NCBI RefSeq assembly: GCF_001676725.1 | Contig: NZ_CP016172.1 | Location: forward strand, 3,224,001-3,288,000 | From: Bordetella flabilis | Lineage (GTDB): Bacteria > Pseudomonadota > Gammaproteobacteria > Burkholderiales > Burkholderiaceae_B | DNA length: 64,000 nt | Direction of reading: 5' to 3' | Part shown: positions 17,104 to 26,011 of the stretch, one piece after another | How the letters are laid out: each line of letters starts with the position of its first letter | Numbering within the stretch: position 1 is the stretch's first letter | Position numbers and translations under genes: made by a program | The notes under the pieces: generated by a model | Database searches by the model: none | What the model was told of the DNA's origin: nothing | Seen by the model: only the letters and a program-made list of their open reading frames with translations

Positions 17104-18381
17104 ATGGCTCAACCCGCCTCCATCGTTATTGTCGGCGCCGGCCAGGGCGGCGCCATGGCCGCGGCGGCCCTGCGCGGCCTCGGTTATGGCGGCCGGCTCA
17201 CACTGGTGGGCCGCGAGCCGCATCCGCCGTATGAACGGCCGCCCCTGTCCAAGACCGTGCTGCGCGACGCGCAGGCCGAGGCGACGGGGACGATACATCC
17301 ACCGGCGTTCTACGCCGAACAGGACATCGCGCTGATCCAGGGCATCGACGCCGTGGCCCTCGATCGCGGCCGGCGTGAGGTCCGCCTCGCCAACGGCACC
17401 GCCCTGCCCTACGATCGCTGCCTGCTCGCGACGGGGGGCGACGCCCGTCAATTGCCGGCCACGCCGCGGGGCACCCCGGGCGTGCACTATGTACGCACAT
17501 TGGATGATGCGCGCCGCTTGCGCGACGGCCTGCGGCCGGGCGGGCGTGTCGTCATCGTCGGCGGCGGATTCCTCGGGCTGGAGGTGGCTTCCACGGCCCT
17601 GGACGCCGGTGCCGATGTCGCGCTCGTGGAAACCGCCGACCGCTTGATCGCCAATGCGCTGCCCGCGCCCATTTCGGCCTGGCTGGCCGCGCGCGCGACC
17701 GCGGCCGGCGTCGCCTTGCACCTGGGCGCCCGCATCGCTTCACTGGCCGCGCACGGCACGCAGGCGCCGGCCGGCCTGGTGCTGGACGATGGCCAGGCGC
17801 TGCACGCCGACGCCATCGTGGTGGCCATCGGCCTGGTTCCTGAAGTCGGCCTGGCGCGCGCCGCCGGGCTGGAACTGGACCCGCAGAACGGCGGCGTTCG
17901 CGTCGACGCGCACTGCCGCAGCTCGGACCCGGACATCCTGGCGATCGGCGATTGCGCCAGCCAGCACCGCGATTGCCTGGGCCGCCATGCGCGCCTGGAG
18001 TCATGGCAGAACGCCAATGAACAGGCGCGCGTGGCGGCCGCCGTCATGCTGGAACAGGAACCCACGCCCGCGGCCTACCCCTGGTTCTGGACCGACCAGT
18101 TCGGCTGCAATATCCAGATGCTGGGCCTGCCCGCGGCCGACCTGGCCTACGTATGCCGCGGCAGCGCCGAGCCGGGCGCGCCTGCTCCCAGGCTGGTCTG
18201 GCTGGGCCATCGCGACGGCATCCCGGTGCACGGCGTGGCAGTCAACGCGCCCGGCGACCTGCGCCAGTTGCGCGTGCTTTTCGAACGAGCGGTGCCCATC
18301 GACCCGGCCGGCTATGCCGACGAATCGACCGCGCTGAAACCCTGGATCAAGGCCTGCCAGCAGGCCGCCGCGGCGGCGTAA
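17104..18381 (+). CDS. FAD/NADH-dependent ferredoxin reductase component (candidate PicB component)
   Basis: 425 residues. The N-terminal FAD-binding motif reads VIVGAGQGGAMAA, the central NADH motif VIVGGGFLGLEVAS and the C-terminal FAD motif ILAIGDCA, the standard order for ferredoxin reductases of class IIB/III Rieske systems. The ATG at 17104 lies four bases after the ferredoxin stop, so the two are co-translated. It takes electrons from NADH and passes them to the Rieske ferredoxin encoded immediately upstream. Confidence 0.93.
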   Translation: MAQPASIVIVGAGQGGAMAAAALRGLGYGGRLTLVGREPHPPYERPPLSKTVLRDAQAEATGTIHPPAFYAEQDIALIQGIDAVALDRGRREVRLANGTALPYDRCLLATGGDARQLPATPRGTPGVHYVRTLDDARRLRDGLRPGGRVVIVGGGFLGLEVASTALDAGADVALVETADRLIANALPAPISAWLAARATAAGVALHLGARIASLAAHGTQAPAGLVLDDGQALHADAIVVAIGLVPEVGLARAAGLELDPQNGGVRVDAHCRSSDPDILAIGDCASQHRDCLGRHARLESWQNANEQARVAAAVMLEQEPTPAAYPWFWTDQFGCNIQMLGLPAADLAYVCRGSAEPGAPAPRLVWLGHRDGIPVHGVAVNAPGDLRQLRVLFERAVPIDPAGYADESTALKPWIKACQQAAAAA

Positions 18382-18418
18382 TACCGGCCGGCGCTTACGC
18401 ATACGCGAGGAGCTTTTC

Positions 18419-19708
18419 ATGTACCAATCCCAAACCGTCATCGGCCGCACCGAGTCCGACAAGGACATCGACCTGGCGCAATGCGTCTGGCCCGAGGACG
18501 CGCTGCACGCCATCCCCGATTGGGTCTATACCAGCAATGCCGTCTACGAGCGCGAAATGGAGCGGATCTTCCGTGGAAGGACGTGGAACTACGTCGCGCT
18601 GGAAGCCGAGATTCCCAACGCCGGCGACTACAAGCGTTCCTACGTCGGACCGACGCCCGTGGTGGTATCGCGCGCCGAGGACGGCTCGGTGCATGTCTTC
18701 GAGAACCGCTGCGCGCACCGGGGGGCGGAATTCTGCCGGCACGGCCAGGGCAATACCAGGGAATTCGTCTGCCCTTACCACCAATGGTCGTATGACCTGA
18801 AGGGCAACCTGCAGGGCATCCCGTTCAAGCGCGGCGTCAACCGCGAAGGCGGCATGCCCAAGGACTTCCGCAACGACGACCATGGCTTGCGCAAGCTGCA
18901 CGTGACGACGCGCCACGGCGTGGTGTTCGCCTCGTATCGAGACGACGTCGAACCCATCGACGAATACCTGACGCCGGAAATCCTGGCCGACTTCGATACC
19001 GTCTTCCCCGGCAAGAAGCTGACCATACTCGGTTACTACCGGAACGAATTGCCGTGCAACTGGAAGATGTACCACGAGAACCTGAAGGATCCCTACCACG
19101 CTACCCTGCTGCATTCCTTCCTGGTGGTCTTCGGCCTGCTGGTCGCCGGCAATAAATCCGCCATGCTGGTCGACGCCGCGCACGGCCGCCACGGCACCAT
19201 GGCGTCGGCCAAAAGCGAAGACAAGTACGCGAAGGTCAGCGACGAGAACAAAAAGGAAATGCGGTCCTTCCACGACGGCCTGCGCCTGCGCGACGACCGC
19301 TTCCTGGAATTCGTCAAGGAGTTCGATTCCCCCTGGTCGGTCACCATGCAGACCGTCTGGCCCAACCTGGTCGTGCAGCGCGAGATGAACACCCTGGGCG
19401 TTCGGCATATCGTGCCGAATGGACCGGACAGCATGATCATGCAGTGGACGATGTTCGGCTATGAGGACGACACGCCGGAGATGACCCGCCACCGGCTGCG
19501 CCAGGGCAACCTGATGGGGCCGGCGGGCTTCCTGGGGCTGGAGGACAACGAAGCCATGAAGTTCGTGCAGGAAGGCGTGCGCCGGTCCACCACGGACGTG
19601 AACGTGCTGAAGCTGGATTCCGGCAAGCTGGGTACCGCGACCAACCTGATATCCGAGTCGGCCATCCGCTCGATGTACCGTTACTACCGCTCCGTGATGG
19701 AACTATGA
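18419..19708 (+). CDS. Rieske oxygenase large (catalytic) subunit; candidate 6-hydroxypicolinate 3-monooxygenase
   Basis: 429 residues after a strong GAGGAG site. The Rieske centre is Cys98-x-His100 and Cys118-x2-His121; the mononuclear iron ligands are visible as Asp224 with His227 and His232 in ENLKDPYHATLLHSF. This is a ring-hydroxylating oxygenase alpha subunit. In the proposed pathway it adds a hydroxyl at C3 of 6-hydroxypicolinate. The oxygenase class is certain; the substrate is inferred from the cluster. Confidence 0.92.
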   Translation: MYQSQTVIGRTESDKDIDLAQCVWPEDALHAIPDWVYTSNAVYEREMERIFRGRTWNYVALEAEIPNAGDYKRSYVGPTPVVVSRAEDGSVHVFENRCAHRGAEFCRHGQGNTREFVCPYHQWSYDLKGNLQGIPFKRGVNREGGMPKDFRNDDHGLRKLHVTTRHGVVFASYRDDVEPIDEYLTPEILADFDTVFPGKKLTILGYYRNELPCNWKMYHENLKDPYHATLLHSFLVVFGLLVAGNKSAMLVDAAHGRHGTMASAKSEDKYAKVSDENKKEMRSFHDGLRLRDDRFLEFVKEFDSPWSVTMQTVWPNLVVQREMNTLGVRHIVPNGPDSMIMQWTMFGYEDDTPEMTRHRLRQGNLMGPAGFLGLEDNEAMKFVQEGVRRSTTDVNVLKLDSGKLGTATNLISESAIRSMYRYYRSVMEL

Positions 19709-20220
19709 GAACACAATTCCCCTATGCCCCCCGCCGCATCGATCCGGCCCGCGCGATCGCGCTGCGCCAGGAGATCGAGGAGTTCAACGCCGACTATTGC
19801 GCAGCGCTGGACGCCAACGAGATAGAAAGCTGGCCGGATTTCTTCACGGAAGACGCCCTGTATCGCGTGACGTCGCGCGAAAACGCGAACCGCGGCTTGC
19901 TGGTGGGGCTGGTCTACGCAGAAGGCCGCGACATGATGCACGACCGGGCGGTGGCGATTTCCCGCACGCAGATGTTCGCGCCGCGCTACATGCGCCACCT
20001 GGTCGCGAACACGCGCGTCATTGATGAATCCGACGCGGGCATCGAAGCGCAGTCGTCCTTCCTGCTGATGCAGACGCTGGTCGAAGGGCCGACCACGCTG
20101 CACCTGGCAGGGTTCTACCACGATGTCTTCGTGCGGAACGAAGGACGGTTGAAGCTGAAGGAACGCCAGGTCATCTACGACACGGAGATCCTGGCCAACG
20201 ACCTGGTGTATCCGGTATAG
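19705..20220 (+). CDS. Ring-hydroxylating oxygenase small (beta) subunit
   Basis: 171 residues, start overlapping the large-subunit stop as ATGA. The sequence fits the cone-shaped NTF2-like beta subunits of Rieske oxygenases: an N-terminal helix (IALRQEIEEFNADYCAALDA), a WPDFFTEDALYRV segment and a C-terminal beta region ending ILANDLVYPV. Its role is structural, completing the alpha-beta oxygenase. It is the last gene of the plus-strand operon and converges with the PhzF gene 22 bases further on. Confidence 0.92.
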   Translation: MRTQFPYAPRRIDPARAIALRQEIEEFNADYCAALDANEIESWPDFFTEDALYRVTSRENANRGLLVGLVYAEGRDMMHDRAVAISRTQMFAPRYMRHLVANTRVIDESDAGIEAQSSFLLMQTLVEGPTTLHLAGFYHDVFVRNEGRLKLKERQVIYDTEILANDLVYPV

Positions 20221-20229
20221 CGGCGGCTC

Positions 20230-20254
20230 GGGCAGGCGTGGCTCATGCCTGCCC
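20230..20254. terminator. Bidirectional hairpin between convergent oxygenase and PhzF genes
   Basis: Perfect 8-base arms GGGCAGGC (20230-20237) and GCCTGCCC (20247-20254) enclose a 9-base loop in the short convergent gap, partly overlapping the end of the PhzF gene. No T-run follows on either strand, so its role as a terminator is tentative. Confidence 0.45.
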
Positions 20255-21157
20255 TGCCAGGTCGAAGGTTCCGCTCATCGCACTGGCGCATCGGCCTCCG
20301 ACTCGCACCGACGGCACGCCGTCCATCGTGTCATAGTGCGCCAGCAGCAGGCTGGGCCGTCCCATGTCCACGCCCTGCCGCACGCGCAAGCTCAGGCGCG
20401 GCGCCGATGCCAACGCGGCCAGCAATGCGAGGGTCGCGCCCGTGGCGCTGCCGGTGGCGGGATCCTCCGTCATCCGCGCCGTGAACATCCGCGACTGCAG
20501 GTCGCATGCAGGCCCGTCGCGGTCGGCGCCCGTATCGCGCGTATACGCGTAGATCGACACGGCGCCATCGAGCGGCAATGTCGCCTTGTAGGCGACCGGG
20601 TTCGGCGTGCAGGCGCGCAGCGCGTCGCGCGATGCCAGCTCCACCACCAGGAATGGCAATCCCACCGAGACGACCTGCGGGCGGTGCGCGTCCTGGCGGA
20701 TACAGGATGGGTCCAGGGACAGGCATGCGGCGACCTTCTCGGCGGCCACTTCCGCGCGCCGCGACAAGGGCTCCGGCGCGGTGAGCTCTCCGCCCACGAC
20801 GGTGTCGCCCTCCTTGATCTGCCGCACCGGGACCAGCCCCGCGCCTTCCTCGAAAAGCAGCGTCTGCGGCAACGCGGCGCCCGCGTCCGCCGCCTGCCGT
20901 GCGAGGACGAAAGCGGTACCGATGTTGGGATGACCCGCGAAGGGTATTTCGCGCGATGGGGTGAATATCCGCACCCAGGCGGTATGCGCGGGATCGCGCG
21001 GCGGCAGCACGAAGGTCGTCTCGCTGTAGCAGAATTCCGCCGCGATGCGCTGCATCTGCTCCGTGGACAGCCCTTCGGCGTCGAGCACGACGGCGACCGG
21101 ATTGCCCTCGAACGGGGTATCGGAGAACACATCGGCCGTCACATAGCGGCGTTTCAT
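20243..21157 (-). CDS. PhzF-family isomerase/epimerase-like protein
   Basis: 304 residues from the ATG ending at 21157, with AGGGAGC upstream. Typical PhzF features are the N-terminal DVFSDTPFEGNPVAVV, the conserved acid/base glutamate at position 46 (YSETTFV), FAGHPNIGTAFVL and the C-terminal DPATGSATGA. PhzF proteins isomerise trans-2,3-dihydro-3-hydroxyanthranilate; many homologues have unknown substrates. It lies 165 bases downstream of the maleamate hydrolase gene and may be the last gene of the pyridine operon, but no step of the known picolinate route needs it. Confidence 0.9.
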   Translation of the reverse strand: MKRRYVTADVFSDTPFEGNPVAVVLDAEGLSTEQMQRIAAEFCYSETTFVLPPRDPAHTAWVRIFTPSREIPFAGHPNIGTAFVLARQAADAGAALPQTLLFEEGAGLVPVRQIKEGDTVVGGELTAPEPLSRRAEVAAEKVAACLSLDPSCIRQDAHRPQVVSVGLPFLVVELASRDALRACTPNPVAYKATLPLDGAVSIYAYTRDTGADRDGPACDLQSRMFTARMTEDPATGSATGATLALLAALASAPRLSLRVRQGVDMGRPSLLLAHYDTMDGVPSVRVGGRCASAMSGTFDLAGQA

Positions 21158-21322
21158 GGCGTTCTTGCTCCCTGGCAACTTGCGACTGGAAGCAGGATGA
21201 TATCGCGCCGCCGCCCTGCCCTGCCTTACCGCGACAACCGGTACGGCGGGACGCATCCGGAAGCGGTCAGAAGCGCTCGGCGGCGTCCAGGCACCGGAGG
21301 CAGCCTGGGGGGGCGCGGAGCG

Positions 21323-21952
21323 TCAACGGCCCTGCGGGCCTATCGTGCCGAGCGCCGCGTCCCGCGTCATGACCGTGGCGTACTTCTGCTCCATGTCGAA
21401 CAGATTCGCTTCATGGGGAGCCAGCGCCCGGTCGCCCACGCAGTCCGATACCACCAGGGGCCGGAAGCCATACTGCATGGCGTCCACCACGCTGGCGCGC
21501 ACGCACCCGCTGGTGACGGCGCCCGCCACCAGCAGCGTCTGCACGCCGCGCTGGGCCAGCCAGGCGGCCAGGCCGGTGCCGAAGAACGCCGACGGCACCG
21601 TCTTGCGCACGATCAGTTCGCCGGCGCGCGGCGTCAGGTCCGGCACGATGGCGCTGCGGGCGTCATGTTCCTTCAGCGTCAGCATGCCGGGCACTTTCAA
21701 GGTGAAGATGTTCGCATCGGCGCCATCGTCGGCGAAGACGATGCGCGTGTGCGCCACCGGCCAGCCCTGCTCGCGCGCGTGGGCCAGCAGCGGCACCGTA
21801 TTGGCGATGGCCTGCGCGATGTTGCCGCCGCCGAACACGGCCGGATCGGCGAAACCGTTGACCAGATCGACGATCAAGAGGCCGAAGGGAGGCCGCGGCG
21901 CCATGGCGGCGCCGAAGCCCTGTCGTTCATACACTTGTGCCTGGCTTTCCAT
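21323..21952 (-). CDS. picF: Maleamate amidohydrolase (NicF/PicF), isochorismatase-like fold
   Basis: 209 residues. The cysteine-hydrolase triad is visible as Asp29, Lys117 and Cys150 (TSGCVRAS), with the positions expected for NicF-type enzymes. The start (ATG ending 21952) follows AAGGAAGA. The reaction is maleamate plus water to maleate plus ammonia, the nitrogen-release step of the 2,5-dihydroxypyridine branch. Its neighbours encode the steps before it (deformylase, dioxygenase) and after it (maleate isomerase), which makes the assignment strong. Confidence 0.93.
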   Translation of the reverse strand: MESQAQVYERQGFGAAMAPRPPFGLLIVDLVNGFADPAVFGGGNIAQAIANTVPLLAHAREQGWPVAHTRIVFADDGADANIFTLKVPGMLTLKEHDARSAIVPDLTPRAGELIVRKTVPSAFFGTGLAAWLAQRGVQTLLVAGAVTSGCVRASVVDAMQYGFRPLVVSDCVGDRALAPHEANLFDMEQKYATVMTRDAALGTIGPQGR

Positions 21953-22035
21953 TCTGTCTTCCTTGCAGTGTCGCCATCCCGCGTTGCGGCGCGCCGGTCG
22001 GTTCGACGGCGGTGCGCGCTCCGCCTCGCGCCGCC

Positions 22036-23073
22036 CTATCTCTCGTTGACCACCTTGCCGTCCCGCACGACTTCCTGCCCATCCAGCCGCACGGTGCAGC
22101 GGCGCAGCGGAATGTCGATATGGCAGGCGGTGGTACGGGATCCGCCCGCTTCGTTGTTCGGGCCCAGCGAAAACAGGAAGTTGCCCTCGTAGGCGCGCGC
22201 GTCCATGCCCAGTGTCGCTTCGCGGTCGTAGAGCGACAGCGTGCTCCAATGGGCGCGCGGCTGCAGGCCCCAGCCGATGTGCGAAATCGCGTAGGCTTCC
22301 GGATCGTTGAAGCTTTCCATGTAGGTCCGCAGCAGCTCGGCGTCCACCCCGCCTTCTATAGCCGTGGCATAGCCGTTTTCCACCGTCAGGACCACCGGCT
22401 CGGTGACATACGACTTCTGCGGCAGCAGGATGTCGCCACGGTCGATCACAATGGTGCCGTTGGCGCCGCCTTCGTTGGGGAACGTCAGCACGAAGCCGCT
22501 GGGCCAGTGGTCCCAGCGTCCGGGCTCGTCCACGAAGCCGTACTCGCTGATGACGGGGAACTCGCCCAGCGGCAGATTCAGCTCGGTGCCGGCCGCGGAA
22601 GCCACCGTCATCTCGCGGGATTCCTGGATGCGGGCCGCAGCGGCCTTCACGCGCGCACGATCCGCCTCGGTGGGAACCAACCGGGTCAAGACCTCGGGCG
22701 GCTCGACCGCCAGCAGGATTTTGGTTCCGCCCTGCAGGATGTCGTGCTGCTCTGGCGAGAACAGCAGCGTCATCAGGTCCAGCACCAGGTCGCTGGCCTT
22801 CAGGGCCGCCATGGCCGCCCGGTTTCCGGTCAGCGGCGTGGTACCCAGGTAGGCCAGCGAATCGCGGCTGAGCGCCTTGTCCCCATTGACCGGCGGCAGG
22901 TCCAGCCGGTTCACCACCGCGCCCATGTCCTGGCAGGCGATCAAAGCCGTCGAAAGCGTCTGCAGATGCGTTGCAGCGCCGGTCAGAATGGTGACCGTCT
23001 GCCCGGCCTTCAACCGGGACAATTCCAGCACCTGTTTCCAGGCACGTATCATTTCATAGTCGCTGACTGGCAT
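22036..23073 (-). CDS. picD: 2,5-dihydroxypyridine 5,6-dioxygenase (NicX/PicD)
   Basis: 345 residues from the ATG ending at 23073 (AAGGAGC upstream). The sequence follows NicX throughout, including the segment EYGFVDEPGRWDHWPSGF, and the iron ligands fall at His265, His318 and Asp320, the numbering known for Pseudomonas NicX. It opens the pyridine ring of 2,5-dihydroxypyridine to N-formylmaleamate using Fe2+ and O2. It lies 26 bases after the deformylase gene that uses its product. The symbol picD follows the picolinate cluster; nicX is the nicotinate-pathway equivalent. Confidence 0.95.
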   Translation of the reverse strand: MPVSDYEMIRAWKQVLELSRLKAGQTVTILTGAATHLQTLSTALIACQDMGAVVNRLDLPPVNGDKALSRDSLAYLGTTPLTGNRAAMAALKASDLVLDLMTLLFSPEQHDILQGGTKILLAVEPPEVLTRLVPTEADRARVKAAAARIQESREMTVASAAGTELNLPLGEFPVISEYGFVDEPGRWDHWPSGFVLTFPNEGGANGTIVIDRGDILLPQKSYVTEPVVLTVENGYATAIEGGVDAELLRTYMESFNDPEAYAISHIGWGLQPRAHWSTLSLYDREATLGMDARAYEGNFLFSLGPNNEAGGSRTTACHIDIPLRRCTVRLDGQEVVRDGKVVNER

Positions 23074-23099
23074 GGTTTGCTCCTTGGAGTCGGACGTCC

Positions 23100-23945
23100 C
23101 TATTCCGGCAGGCGCGCACCCAGGAAGTCGCCGAAGGCGCGGTAGAAGCCGGGCTCGTTGTCCCACGGGATCATGTGACCGGCGTCGGCCACGCGGACAT
23201 GCTGCGTACCTGGCTTGAGCGCCTGGATCTCCGCCACATCCTCGTCGCCAACCACGTCGCCGCGCGCGGCCGTTACCAGCAACAGCGGGACTTGCACCGC
23301 CTGCAGGTTGGCATGGATATCCTGGGTATGGAATTCCTCGAAACTCTGGCGTATGGCGCGCTCGTCGCAGGTGTGCAGCCACTGCGCGCGCAGCCGCAGT
23401 TGCTCCTCCGTCCAGGTCGGGCAGAAGCGCCGCATTTCCTCGACGCCCATGCCGTGGCGCGCCTGCGCGATCGAATCGACATACCAGGGCAACTGCGACG
23501 GGTACGGCCGCCGGCCGGGACCGGACACCGGCGGATCGACCGCGACGACGCGCGCCAGCCCGGCGGGATGCCGGCTGGCCGCACGTATGGCGATGCGTCC
23601 GCCCATTGAATGGCCGACGAGGCTATAGCGCTCCAGGCCGAGCGCGCGGGCCAGCGCGATGACGTCTTCCGCCTGCGCATCCAGGCCGTAATCCAGGTCG
23701 GCGCCGGCCTGCGACAGCCCGCGGCCGCGCACGTCCAGCACATAGGTATCGAAAACCTGGCCGAACCGCTCGCCGACGTATCCCCAGGTGACCGCCGGGC
23801 TGGTGATGCCCGGCACGATGAGCACGGGGTCCTTGCCCGGCTGTTCGCCGCCGTAGCGCAGGTAATGCTGCCGGATGCCGTTGGCATGGACGTTGGCGCC
23901 GTACCGGAACGTACTGGCAGGTGAACCGGCCGTCTGGGAATTCAT
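23100..23945 (-). CDS. picE: N-formylmaleamate deformylase (NicD/PicE), alpha/beta hydrolase
   Basis: 281 residues, start chosen at the ATG ending at 23945. The N-terminal FRYGANVHANGIRQHYLRYG is characteristic of NicD. The nucleophile is Ser113 in GHSMGG, the acid probably Asp137 in VAVDPP, and the histidine lies in ADAGHMIPW near residue 257. It releases formate from N-formylmaleamate to give maleamate. It sits in the operon between maleate isomerase and the ring-cleaving dioxygenase. Confidence 0.93.
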   Translation of the reverse strand: MNSQTAGSPASTFRYGANVHANGIRQHYLRYGGEQPGKDPVLIVPGITSPAVTWGYVGERFGQVFDTYVLDVRGRGLSQAGADLDYGLDAQAEDVIALARALGLERYSLVGHSMGGRIAIRAASRHPAGLARVVAVDPPVSGPGRRPYPSQLPWYVDSIAQARHGMGVEEMRRFCPTWTEEQLRLRAQWLHTCDERAIRQSFEEFHTQDIHANLQAVQVPLLLVTAARGDVVGDEDVAEIQALKPGTQHVRVADAGHMIPWDNEPGFYRAFGDFLGARLPE

Positions 23946-24029
23946 CGTGTTCGACCTCGCTGCATGAAGGAATGTGTGGCGGGGGCTGCTCGCTGCCCCC
24001 GCCATGATCCATGCCCGACCGGGCGGCGG

Positions 24030-24782
24030 TCAATATGCGCCGGACAAGAGCGCGCCGGCGCCCGGGACGACGGGATCCAGCTTCAGCGCTTTCAGCATGG
24101 CGTACGTGGTGGCGACCGCGGCCGTGATGACGGGCTTGCCCGTCATGGCCTCCACCTGGGCGATCACCGGCAGCGAAGGCATCTGGACGCAGGCCGACAG
24201 CACGATGGCGTCCACCTTGGACGTGTCCATCTCGGCGACGATGGCCGGCAGCCGGGACGGGTCATGGCGCCCGACTTCCAGGTTGTCCGGGATTTCCAGG
24301 GCGCGCCAGTCCACCACCTCGTAGCCTTCGTTGCGGATGTAGTCCACGACCAGCTCGGTCAGCGGCTTCATATAGGGGGCGACCACGGCGATGCGGCGCG
24401 CGCCGATCACCTTCAGGCCGTCGATCAGCGCACCGGCGCTCGTGATCACGGGTGCGTCCGCGCCGTTCCTGGCGGTATGCGCCTGCAAGCGGCTTTCGGA
24501 TTGCCGGTGGTAGCCGTGTCCCATCGCCATGATGGCGACCAGGCAGGCATATCCCAGCACATCCACGCGCGCGTCGCTGAGTTCCACCGCGCAGCGGTCG
24601 GACTCCGCATCCATGGCGGCCAGTTCTTCCTTCACCACCTTCTTCATCCGCATGCGGCTGGAATGGAAGGTGAAACGCTCGGGCCGGATCTGCTGGCGCG
24701 CCAGCAGCATCGCCGGAATCTCCGTTTCCATGGTCGTGTTCGAACTCGGCACGATCTGGCCGATGCGGTAAGGGCGTTGCAT
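24030..24782 (-). CDS. picG: Maleate cis-trans isomerase (NicE/PicG)
   Basis: 250 residues, the usual length for maleate isomerase, with a strong GGAGGAG ribosome site before the ATG ending at 24782. The two catalytic cysteines of the Asp/Glu racemase-like fold are at Cys80 (GYACLVA) and Cys198 (LSACVQMPS); the opening RIGQIVPSSNTTMETEIPAM is family-typical. It converts maleate to fumarate, the last step before the citric acid cycle. In the published A. faecalis cluster name picG is not listed between C and E, so its position inside this operon is a local arrangement. Confidence 0.93.
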   Translation of the reverse strand: MQRPYRIGQIVPSSNTTMETEIPAMLLARQQIRPERFTFHSSRMRMKKVVKEELAAMDAESDRCAVELSDARVDVLGYACLVAIMAMGHGYHRQSESRLQAHTARNGADAPVITSAGALIDGLKVIGARRIAVVAPYMKPLTELVVDYIRNEGYEVVDWRALEIPDNLEVGRHDPSRLPAIVAEMDTSKVDAIVLSACVQMPSLPVIAQVEAMTGKPVITAAVATTYAMLKALKLDPVVPGAGALLSGAY

Positions 24783-24820
24783 GGTGGCTCCTCCGATGTG
24801 CTGCGCGGTCGTAGTGTGGA

Positions 24821-25786
24821 TCAAAGCTTGAACAGCCGGCGCGCGTTGCCGTGACACACCATTTCGCGGGTCTGCGCGTCCATGGGCGCCTCTTCGATGA
24901 AGCGCGCGGCGGTGGCGGTGGACTCGTACGGATAGTCCACCGAGAACATTACGGCCTCCGGCCCCATCTCGGCAATCGCCCCCATCAGCGCATGAGGTGA
25001 ACATACACCGGATGTGGTGATCACGATATTGCTGCCTATGTACTCCGACGGCGCACGCTGCAGCGTGATGCCATGGGAGTAGACCGCGAAGCGGCTGTCG
25101 AAGCGCCAGCGCTGGAACGGCAGCCCTTCGCCCATATGTCCCAGTATCAGCTTCAGGCGCGGAAAGCGGTCGAACACGCCGCCGAACAGCAGGCGCAGCG
25201 CGTGCGACGCCGTTTCCACGCCCCAGCCCCATGACGCGCCGACGAGCTCCGGGTGTCCGGTATAGGCGTGGGGTATCACGTAGGGATCGACCGGGTGCAG
25301 GTACATCGGCACGTCCAGGTCCTGCATGCGCTCCCAGAAGGCATCGTAGGCCGGATCGTCGTAATAACGGCCATTGGTGTGCCCGTTGACCAGCGAACCC
25401 TTGAAGCCGTAGTGCCTGACACAGCGTTCCAGTTCGTCCGCCGCGGTCTTCGGATCGTGCATCGGCAGCACCGCGAAGCCGCCATAGCGCTTGGGATGGC
25501 GTTCGACCTGGCTGGCGAGGAAATCGTTGTTCTGGCGGGCGCGGCTGAGCGCCACGGCGGCATCCGGCTCCGCCTGGACCCCGGGGCCGGTCTGCGACAG
25601 GATGACGTAGTCGATGCCCGCCTCGTCCATTTCGCGCAGCCGCACTTCGTCGAAATCCTCCAGGCGCTTGGCAAGATCGGCGAACACGGCGGGATCGATA
25701 TGCTGCGAAAAGCTCTTGGTGTAATCCTTGAAACCGACCGCGGTGTAATGCTCCTCAAAGGCGATCTTGCGCACTTTGGCTGCCAT
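24821..25786 (-). CDS. picC: Amidohydrolase-2 family non-oxidative decarboxylase; candidate 3,6-dihydroxypicolinate decarboxylase (PicC)
   Basis: 321 residues from the second ATG (ending 25786), which is placed correctly after AGGAGC; a first ATG five codons upstream lies ahead of that site. Metal-binding elements of the gamma-resorcylate decarboxylase group are visible: FEEHY near residue 12, LHPVDP, LGHMGEGLPF and SVDYPYE. In the proposed route it removes CO2 from 3,6-dihydroxypicolinate to give 2,5-dihydroxypyridine, the substrate of the neighbouring dioxygenase. It is the first gene of the minus-strand operon and is preceded by three MarR boxes. Confidence 0.9.
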   Translation of the reverse strand: MAAKVRKIAFEEHYTAVGFKDYTKSFSQHIDPAVFADLAKRLEDFDEVRLREMDEAGIDYVILSQTGPGVQAEPDAAVALSRARQNNDFLASQVERHPKRYGGFAVLPMHDPKTAADELERCVRHYGFKGSLVNGHTNGRYYDDPAYDAFWERMQDLDVPMYLHPVDPYVIPHAYTGHPELVGASWGWGVETASHALRLLFGGVFDRFPRLKLILGHMGEGLPFQRWRFDSRFAVYSHGITLQRAPSEYIGSNIVITTSGVCSPHALMGAIAEMGPEAVMFSVDYPYESTATAARFIEEAPMDAQTREMVCHGNARRLFKL

Positions 25787-25840
25787 TGCCGTGCTCCTCA
25801 TGTATAGGGTTCGCCGCGCCGGGACGCCCCGACCTGGTCA

Positions 25841-25852
25841 TCAGCGTACTGA
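25841..25852. promoter_or_regulatory. PicR-type MarR operator in the picC leader
   Basis: TCAGCGTACTGA, 55 bases upstream of the picC ATG. It is a single box, about 90 bases from the paired boxes further upstream, so it lies within the probable untranslated leader or overlaps the promoter. Confidence 0.7.
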
Positions 25853-25931
25853 ATATAGATTCGGATCTTGCCCTTGGATACGCGAGCCCGCGGCAAGTCG
25901 TGGGGCACGCCGGCCCGGCCGGCGCGATACG

Positions 25932-25963
25932 TCAGTATACTGAAGTTATAGTCAGCGTACTGA
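25932..25963. promoter_or_regulatory. Pair of PicR-type MarR operators upstream of picC
   Basis: TCAGTATACTGA (25932-25943) is a perfect 12-base palindrome and the best copy in the window; TCAGCGTACTGA (25952-25963) follows with centres 20 bases apart. The same pair spacing occurs upstream of the TRAP receptor gene. Confidence 0.78.
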
Positions 25964-26011
25964 CAAACTAGGGAAATCCTGGATATGGATCCGCGCTGCG
26001 CCGCGCAGGAA

